Shown here: positions 1 to 5,147 of the stretch, piece after piece
Layout of the letters: each line of letters begins with the position of its first letter
How positions within the stretch are numbered: position 1 is the stretch's first letter
NCBI GenBank assembly: GCA_002422745.1
Contig: DITH01000062.1
Span: 1 to 5,147 of the forward strand
Reading direction: 5' to 3'
Source of the DNA: Alphaproteobacteria bacterium UBA6189
GTDB lineage: Bacteria; Pseudomonadota; Alphaproteobacteria; Rickettsiales; UBA3002
DNA: 5,147 nucleotides
Notes under the pieces: model-generated
Databases searched by the model: none
Seen by the model: the letters and a program-made list of their open reading frames with translations, nothing else
Told to the model about the DNA's origin: nothing
Program-made: the position numbers and the translations under genes

Positions 1-878
1 GCGCCGCCGCCCACATCGAGGAAGTTGGCGGGCTCGCCACCATACAGCTTGATGATATCCATCGTCGCCATGGCCAGGCCTGCGCCATTCACCATGCAGC
101 CGATATTGCCGTCCATCTTGACGTAGCTGAGGCCGAATTTGGCGGCCTGACGCTCGAGCGGATCCTCTTCGTCCTCGTCGCGCATTTCGGCCACGTCCGG
201 CTGGCGGAAGAGGGCGTTGTCGTCGAAATTGATTTTGGCGTCGAGCGCGATCAGTTTGCCACCTTTGGTGATCACCAGCGGATTGATCTCGATCTGCGCG
301 CTATCGGTCGCGAGGAACGCCTGGTAAATGCCGTTGACGAACTTGCCGAACTCAGCGTGTAGCTCCTGCGGCAATTGCATGGCATAGGCCAGCTTGCGGG
401 CATGGTATGCCTGGATACCGGCGGCCGGGTCGACCGGCACGGTGAGGATTTTCTCGGGTGTTTTCTGCGCCACTTCCTCGATATCCACCCCGCCCTCTTT
501 CGAGCCGACGAAGCTGATGCAGCTATAGGTGCGGTCGAGCACGGCCGACAGATAGAGCTCTTCGCCGATATCGGAGCCTTCTTCGATATAGACACGCTTG
601 ACTTCCTTACCTTCCGGCCCGGTCTGATGCGTCACGAGCGTCATGCCCAGCATTTCCTTAGCGAGGCGCTTCACTTCGTCGAGCGACTTGGCGAGCTTCA
701 CACCGCCGCCCTTGCCGCGGCCGCCTGCGTGAATCTGGGCTTTGACCACCCACAGGGCACCACCGAGGGATTGGGCCACCTGCTCGGCTTCCGCCGGGGT
801 GTAGGCAACGCCCCCGCGCGGCACGCTCACGCCGTATTTCGCCAGAACGGCTTTCGCCTGATACTCATGGATATTCAT
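1..878 (-). CDS. sucC: Succinyl-CoA synthetase (ADP-forming), beta subunit, 3' end outside window
   Basis: SucC is the nucleotide-binding and grasp subunit of the TCA enzyme that converts succinyl-CoA plus ADP (or GDP) and phosphate to succinate, CoA and ATP (or GTP). It works in the cytoplasm with the alpha subunit SucD. Translation from the ATG at 878 gives 292 residues before the window ends; the family is about 390 long, so roughly three quarters is present. It opens [17 protein letters not shown], the family's usual start. Ligand residues fall at the same numbers as in E. coli SucC: K46 and GRG 53-55 (in [10 protein letters not shown]), E99 and E107 for ATP, N199 and D213 for Mg, and N264 near the succinate site. 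The ATP-grasp domain covers about residues 1-235, followed by the start of the CoA-ligase domain. The start codon overlaps the upstream VOC stop as ATGA, and an AGGAG lies 8 bases upstream inside that gene, so translation is probably coupled. No lesion was seen. The identity is very secure. Confidence 0.97.
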   Translation of the reverse strand, partial: MNIHEYQAKAVLAKYGVSVPRGGVAYTPAEAEQVAQSLGGALWVVKAQIHAGGRGKGGGVKLAKSLDEVKRLAKEMLGMTLVTHQTGPEGKEVKRVYIEEGSDIGEELYLSAVLDRTYSCISFVGSKEGGVDIEEVAQKTPEKILTVPVDPAAGIQAYHARKLAYAMQLPQELHAEFGKFVNGIYQAFLATDSAQIEINPLVITKGGKLIALDAKINFDDNALFRQPDVAEMRDEDEEDPLERQAAKFGLSYVKMDGNIGCMVNGAGLAMATMDIIKLYGGEPANFLDVGGG

Positions 879-1261
879 CGTTTCTTGCTCCTCGGTTTGG
901 GTGAGGCGAAACTCACCGCTTCAACATTATGGCCGTTCGGGTCGATCACGAAGGCCGCGTAATAATTCGGGCTATAGTCGCGCAAGCCGGGGGCGCCGTT
1001 ATCTTTGCCCCCCGCTTTCAACGCCGCTTTGTGGAATTTGTCAACCGCCGAACGTGATCGCGCACGAAAGGCGAAGTGAATTTTACTGGTTGGCTTGCCG
1101 GGGCTGATGCCAAATTGTGCGTGATACCGGTCGCCGAACATCTGCCAGTTTTTGCCGTCGCCAAGCGTGGGCTTAAGTCCCAGCGGCGCTAGCGCCGCCG
1201 TGTAGAAAGCGAGGGACGGTTTCATGCCCTTCACAGTGATGCTGAAATGCTCAATGGTCAT
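875..1261 (-). CDS. VOC (glyoxalase/bleomycin-resistance fold) family protein of unknown substrate
   Basis: This 128-residue protein has the two-module beta-alpha-beta-beta-beta layout of the vicinal-oxygen-chelate superfamily. Module one starts at [11 protein letters not shown] (3-13) and contains [16 protein letters not shown] (16-31). Module two runs from [11 protein letters not shown] (60-70) through a helix near [20 protein letters not shown] to [17 protein letters not shown] (100-116). H5, H62 and E114 occupy positions where metal ligands usually sit; the fourth is not obvious. The [14 protein letters not shown] and [10 protein letters not shown] blocks match the glyoxalase-like branch of single-module VOC proteins, which mostly lack a known substrate. 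It ends in a basic tail, [10 protein letters not shown] chose the ATG at 1261 because the first beta strand begins there; an in-frame extension to 1519 would run through the 3' end of mdh. The ribosome site is weak (GGA about 11 bases upstream). The gene lies 43 bases after mdh and overlaps sucC by 4 bases, so it is probably cotranscribed. Any role in the TCA cycle is inference. Confidence 0.88.
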   Translation of the reverse strand: MTIEHFSITVKGMKPSLAFYTAALAPLGLKPTLGDGKNWQMFGDRYHAQFGISPGKPTSKIHFAFRARSRSAVDKFHKAALKAGGKDNGAPGLRDYSPNYYAAFVIDPNGHNVEAVSFASPKPRSKKR

Positions 1262-1304
1262 GCGGATTTTTCCGTACGCCGGTCCACAGGCCCCGCAGGC
1301 GAAC

Positions 1305-2369
<1,065 letters not shown>

Positions 2370-4019
2370 TTAAAACCGCCAGCGGCCCATCAGCTGCCCG
2401 GAATAGGCTTCATACCCTTCGGCATATTCACTATCGGCCTGCAGGGTGAGGGTAAAATCTTCATCCTCGGTCAGGCTGAGCGCCGCGCCGATATTTACCA
2501 TATCACGATTGAGCTCCTGGCCCGCCGTGGTAAAGGAGGCGCCGCCGCCGCTGAAACTAGCCGTGGTGTCGACCCCGTCATTGCGGAAATCATGCCACCA
2601 CAGCGCATGCACTGAGGGGCGAATTTTCATGCCGTCACGCTCGAATTCCCGGCCAATGCGCGGCCCGGCAAAGCTGCGCACCCGAGTCGCGTCGTTATCG
2701 TCATAGGCAGTGTTGAATACACCTGCGCCCGTTTCGGTGTAGGCTTCCTGGGTCAGATGGATCAGTTCGGCGCCGACCAGCGGCGTAATTATCCAACCAT
2801 GGGCGGCTTCTAACGGCACGCCTATCATGCTGCGCGCGGCATATTGATTGCCGGAGAAATCGCCGCGGGCAATGCCCGTGATACCAGTATCGCGGTTGGT
2901 TTCATAATTCTGGCGGGCATAGGCCAGGCTGCTTTCCAGATACCACTGGCCAAAATCGCGGGTGGCATAGCCGGTGACCTGATAACTATCGATATCTGCG
3001 CCATCGCCTTGCCGGAAATCGTGCATTTTTACATCGGTCACCGCATAGGTCAGCGCGCCGCCAATAATCCAGTCATTCTCGAGCCGGGTGTCGGCTCCGG
3101 CGGCAAAGCCCGCGGTTTTGCTACGGTAACCGGCGAACCCGTCCTTGGCGTCCTGCTCCCCGTATCCACCGTAGATTTTTGTCCAGATGGCTTTGTTCTC
3201 GCCAGCATCGAGGGCGAACAGCCTTCCCAGATCCGCTGAATTATCCGCTAACTGCACCCGCTGGCCTTGCGAAAGGCTGGCCGACAGGCTGGATTGATTG
3301 TCGCCGGCGCGCAGGCTTTCCATCCGCGTCGACACGGTGTCCAGCACCCCGCTGACGGTTTGTGTGGCCGACTGGGTGGCGGCCTGCGATGTATTGGGTG
3401 CCATTTTTTTAAGAATGCCCGCCTGTTCACTATCGCTCAGGCTTTTTAAATTATCGAGTTCGGTTTGCATGGGCGTTGACGCGTTGCCGTAAAGCCCATC
3501 GAGCATTTGGGCCATCGGGTTAGCGGCGTTGGTCGCATTATCTTCGAAGCTTGACCCGACGACCGCACTCGACAGGCTTACCGTGCTCGAAAGGATCACC
3601 CCATCCATTGGCTCCCAATCCTGGGTGGGGTTGGCGATGGGCAGGTATGTAAACCGGTAATCCCCCACCGTGAGCCCGGTTATGGTGGCGCCCTGCCATG
3701 TGTAAACGGATTGTCCGCCATTCGTTCCCACCAGCTGGGTGCCGTTGGAGTAAAAATTGGTCGTGCCGTCGATCAGCCCGGCGGGTTTGGAGGCGGTGAG
3801 TAAGCTAAAGGCGGTTTCCGATAAAAAACTGTTACTAATGCCTTCGACGCGCAGGCTGCCTTCGGTGAAATTCGTGCCATTATGCCAATTGCCGTACCAG
3901 AACGTGACGGCCCCCGGCCCGGCATTTTCATACCCGATCGAATTCGTGTGCGCGAGGGCGCTGGTGCACGCCAACACGGTGAACAAAGCAATACTTGCAC
4001 GAGACACGGAATGGCGCAT
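2370..4019 (-). CDS. Autotransporter (type V secretion) protein with a small exported domain
   Basis: This 549-residue protein appears to be a self-contained outer-membrane autotransporter. Residues 1-23 form a Sec signal peptide: MRHSVSR, a hydrophobic core ALFTVLAC, and a likely cut after ALA23. Residues 24 to about 150 are the exported part, a single Thr/Gly/Asn-rich, probably beta-sandwich domain with blocks SIGYENAGPGAVTFWYG, ASKPAGLIDG, TNFYSNGTQLVGT and GDYRFTYLP; no beta-helix repeats or protease triad were seen. Residues 170-240 are a helical linker with LSDSEQAGILKKMAPNTSQ, common before alphaproteobacterial barrels. Residues 277-549 match the autotransporter beta-barrel (PF03797 type), starting IWTKIYGGYGEQD with alternating aromatic strands and ending GRWRF, the C-terminal Phe expected for BAM-dependent insertion. 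The ATG at 4019 begins the signal peptide, and AGGA lies 6 bases upstream. It is divergent from the 4219 gene and 102 bases upstream of mdh. The exported domain's function is unknown; adhesion or surface binding is only a guess. Confidence 0.93.
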   Translation of the reverse strand: MRHSVSRASIALFTVLACTSALAHTNSIGYENAGPGAVTFWYGNWHNGTNFTEGSLRVEGISNSFLSETAFSLLTASKPAGLIDGTTNFYSNGTQLVGTNGGQSVYTWQGATITGLTVGDYRFTYLPIANPTQDWEPMDGVILSSTVSLSSAVVGSSFEDNATNAANPMAQMLDGLYGNASTPMQTELDNLKSLSDSEQAGILKKMAPNTSQAATQSATQTVSGVLDTVSTRMESLRAGDNQSSLSASLSQGQRVQLADNSADLGRLFALDAGENKAIWTKIYGGYGEQDAKDGFAGYRSKTAGFAAGADTRLENDWIIGGALTYAVTDVKMHDFRQGDGADIDSYQVTGYATRDFGQWYLESSLAYARQNYETNRDTGITGIARGDFSGNQYAARSMIGVPLEAAHGWIITPLVGAELIHLTQEAYTETGAGVFNTAYDDNDATRVRSFAGPRIGREFERDGMKIRPSVHALWWHDFRNDGVDTTASFSGGGASFTTAGQELNRDMVNIGAALSLTEDEDFTLTLQADSEYAEGYEAYSGQLMGRWRF

Positions 4020-4040
4020 GGCAGATCCTATAAAAAAATA

Positions 4041-4080
4041 CGTTGCCAGTTAAAGTAGAAAACATGGATGCGTTGCAACT
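4041..4080. repeat. Short direct repeat, two copies exactly 30 bp apart
   Basis: CGTTGCCAGT at 4041-4050 and CGTTGCAACT at 4071-4080 match at 8 of 10 positions, with CGTTGC exact. The 30-base period is close to three helical turns, so two bound protein units would face the same side. The second copy contains the perfect palindrome GTTGCAAC (4072-4079). The pair lies 22-61 bases upstream of the autotransporter start, a sensible place for an operator or activator site, but no regulator can be named. Confidence 0.4.
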
Positions 4081-4098
4081 ATTTTTTTTAGTCATCCA
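4065..4098. repeat. Nested inverted repeat with a 7-base interruption
   Basis: TAGTCATCCA at 4089-4098 is continuous. Its complement is split on the left into TGGATG (4065-4070) and ACTA (4078-4081), separated by CGTTGCA. A run of T fills the loop at 4082-4088. The 10 paired positions with a one-sided bulge could fold in the autotransporter mRNA leader or act as a DNA site. The interrupting bases coincide with the second copy of the CGTTGC direct repeat. Confidence 0.4.
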
Positions 4099-4210
4099 CG
4101 CGGCGAACAAACACATAAGATAAAAAGTATTTTTCGCTTGGCGCGTATTCACCAAATCTTCACACCCATGGAAAAAATTTCTGTCAGGGTGCGGCCCCGT
4201 TGAACCGATG

Positions 4211-4215
4211 AGGAG
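4211..4215 (+). promoter_or_regulatory. Close-spaced ribosome binding site of the 4219 gene
   Basis: AGGAG lies only 3 bases before the ATG at 4219; if GAGG (4210-4213) is used the gap is 5. An in-frame TGA at 4201 blocks any longer reading frame and there is no nearby alternative start, so the 4219 ATG is well fixed despite the tight spacing. Confidence 0.6.
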
Positions 4216-4218
4216 CGC

Positions 4219-4731
4219 ATGAATCCTAAATTATCCGATACGATCGGTGCTGTTTGCCGTCAGCTGGAGCGCGAAAACCACCCCTATTACGAGGCGCTCG
4301 GCCTCCTGAAGCGGGCCACCGGGCGTTTGTTCGACCAGATCGAGGCGGCAGCACCGGGGCAACCGGTGGACCAGAAAGAAGTCGACCTCGCCCAGATCAA
4401 CACGGTGATCGACCGGTTGGAAGCCGCCTGCTTGCAAGCGATTGAGGCCGGGCTACAGTCGAAAGTGAAATTAGAGGCAGCGTCGAAGCCGCTACAAACC
4501 CTTGCCATCCAGATGAACCGGCAGATCGATGATTGTCGGCCGATTCTCGGTAAATTGGGGCTGGAGCTACTGCCGATCGCCGGCACGCATCCGATGGAAA
4601 CATTGATTGAAGCGGCACATGCCGGTCGGCGGGTGAGTCCGGTTTCATCGAGCGAGATCGCCACGAAACGCAGCAACTTTGTCGGCCGCTGGGTCATGGC
4701 GGAAAGCCCGCGTGTTAATGGCCGTAACTAA
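4219..4731 (+). CDS. Hypothetical helical protein, 170 residues
   Basis: I do not recognise this protein. It has no signal peptide or membrane segment, so it is probably cytoplasmic. Three long amphipathic helices are suggested: about 3-43 (VCRQLERENHPYYEALGLL), 51-81 (with NTVIDRLEAACLQAIEAGL) and 83-112 (KLEAASKPLQTLAIQMNRQ). A glycine/proline-containing stretch near 111-125 follows, then a short helix at 126-136 and a Ser/Arg-rich, probably flexible tail (RRVSPVSSSEIATKRSN). Three cysteines (13, 71, 106) show no metal-binding spacing. The base composition resembles the TCA genes rather than the AT-rich spacer, and the reading frame is intact with an SD-like AGGAG, so it is likely a real gene. 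It is divergent from the autotransporter and convergent with rho, hence probably transcribed alone. The ExEN-type first helix and later helical pair are faintly like small FlgN-type export chaperones, but that is a weak resemblance and not a call. Confidence 0.75.
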   Translation: MNPKLSDTIGAVCRQLERENHPYYEALGLLKRATGRLFDQIEAAAPGQPVDQKEVDLAQINTVIDRLEAACLQAIEAGLQSKVKLEAASKPLQTLAIQMNRQIDDCRPILGKLGLELLPIAGTHPMETLIEAAHAGRRVSPVSSSEIATKRSNFVGRWVMAESPRVNGRN

Positions 4732-4778
4732 GGATTAATTCACGCGCACCGCGCCGAAGATCACTCTGCGGCCCATGC
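4732..4778. other. Convergent intergenic gap, no clear terminator
   Basis: This 47-base gap lies between the stop of the helical-protein gene and the rho stop. It contains only a weak GCGC-ACC-GCGC hairpin (about 4745-4755) without a T-run on either strand. No intrinsic terminator can be supported, so termination may be Rho-dependent or rely on transcription collision. Confidence 0.5.
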
Positions 4779-5147
4779 TTACTTATTCATCAGCGCGAAG
4801 AATTCATCGTTGGATTTGGTGTCCTTGATCTTGTCGAGCAGGAACTCCATCGCATCCATCGGCCCCATCGGGTTGAGGATTTTACGCAGCATCCAGACCT
4901 TGGCGAGATCGCCTTTTTCGTACAGCAGGTCTTCCTTACGCGTGCCCGATTTGGTCATGTCCATCGCCGGGTAGATGCGCTTGTCGGACATTTTACGGTC
5001 GAGCACGATCTCGGAGTTGCCGGTGCCTTTGAATTCCTCGAAGATCACCTCATCCATCCGGCTGCCGGTCTCGATCAGCGCCGTGCCGATGATGGTCAGC
5101 GATCCGCCGAATTCGATATTCCGCGCCGCGCCGAAGAAGCGCTTCGG
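4779..5147 (-). CDS. rho: Transcription termination factor Rho, C-terminal part (5' end outside window)
   Basis: Rho is the hexameric RNA-dependent ATPase/helicase that ends transcription at unstructured C-rich RNA. The 122 residues here are the end of the RecA-like ATPase domain; the family is about 420 long, so roughly the last 30 percent is present. It reads in from the right edge as [20 protein letters not shown], followed by [52 protein letters not shown] and [19 protein letters not shown]. The arginine in SGTRKE corresponds to the arginine finger R366 of E. coli Rho, and the one in LDRK to R347. The C-terminus ([12 protein letters not shown]) ends at the usual point. The RNA-binding N-terminal domain, the Walker A and B motifs and the Q- and R-loops lie outside the window. 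A shorter start at the internal ATG (5057) is not real, because the homologous sequence continues upstream in the same frame to the window edge. Confidence 0.97.
   Translation of the reverse strand, partial: PKRFFGAARNIEFGGSLTIIGTALIETGSRMDEVIFEEFKGTGNSEIVLDRKMSDKRIYPAMDMTKSGTRKEDLLYEKGDLAKVWMLRKILNPMGPMDAMEFLLDKIKDTKSNDEFFALMNK

Larger units (their letters stand above)
4020..4218. promoter_or_regulatory. AT-rich divergent intergenic region
   Basis: These 199 bases separate the divergent autotransporter (start 4019, minus) and helical-protein (start 4219, plus) genes and must hold both promoters unless they lie further out. The stretch 4030-4135 is visibly richer in A and T than the flanking genes, with several A or T runs. 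I could not find a -35/-10 pair with good spacing. TAAGAT at 4116-4121 is the best plus-strand -10-like hexamer, and on the minus strand TTGCAA (4078-4073) with TACTTT is spaced only 15 bases. The region also carries the direct and inverted repeats listed separately. No RNA gene or third coding region was recognised. Confidence 0.5.

Noticed and set aside
375..962. A 195-residue plus-strand open frame opposite sucC.
   Set aside because: It lies antisense to sucC, whose active-site residues all sit at the expected numbers, and the frame has no family character.
875..1261. Methylmalonyl-CoA epimerase as the identity of the VOC gene, tempting because that enzyme feeds succinyl-CoA.
   Set aside because: The [14 protein letters not shown] and [10 protein letters not shown] blocks fit the glyoxalase-like branch rather than the epimerase, and the epimerase's usual IDHIGIAV-type start and internal motifs are not evident.
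1263..1274. CGGA-TTTT-TCCG hairpin between mdh and the VOC gene, as a terminator or ribosome-site lock.
   Set aside because: Only 4 base pairs with a 4-base loop, no T-run after it in the minus direction, and the genes look cotranscribed. It is too weak to annotate.
4122..4134. AAAAA-GTA-TTTTT symmetric element in the divergent spacer.
   Set aside because: The symmetry consists only of A and T runs, expected by chance in an AT-rich spacer.
4745..4755. GCGC-ACC-GCGC as a bidirectional terminator between the helical-protein gene and rho.
   Set aside because: A 4-bp stem with a 3-base loop and no T-run on either strand does not support an intrinsic terminator.

Overview
The window looks like chromosomal DNA of an alphaproteobacterium. 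The evidence is the mdh-to-sucC gene order, the lactate-dehydrogenase-like (type 3) malate dehydrogenase of 320 residues, the alphaproteobacterial character of the Rho C-terminus, and a Gram-negative autotransporter barrel. The order or genus cannot be fixed from this stretch. I saw no insertion sequences, tRNA or rRNA genes, CRISPR arrays or phage genes.

Layout, left to right. Positions 1-2267 on the minus strand hold a TCA-cycle operon read right to left: mdh (2267-1305), a small VOC/glyoxalase-fold gene (1261-875), then sucC (878 to beyond base 1), whose start overlaps the VOC stop by four bases. sucD would be expected just outside the left edge. Positions 2268-2369 are the mdh leader, with inverted repeats that compete for one segment. 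Positions 2370-4019 (minus) encode a compact 549-residue autotransporter: a signal peptide, an unusually small non-repetitive exported domain, a helical linker and a 12-strand-type barrel ending in Trp-Arg-Phe. Positions 4020-4218 are an AT-rich spacer between divergent genes, with a nested inverted repeat and a short direct repeat. Positions 4219-4731 (plus) encode an unrecognised 170-residue, mostly helical protein. It converges on the 3' end of rho (5147-4779, minus), which runs in from the right edge.

The three left-hand genes probably form one transcription unit: Mdh makes oxaloacetate from malate and SucC is the nucleotide-binding half of succinyl-CoA synthetase. The role of the VOC protein in that unit is unknown. 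The autotransporter and the helical protein have no visible functional link to the TCA genes or to rho; they sit as accessory genes between two housekeeping blocks. No clear-cut new multi-gene system is present. The best leads are the small exported domain of the autotransporter, the coupled VOC gene inside the TCA operon, and the symmetric elements in the two intergenic regions.
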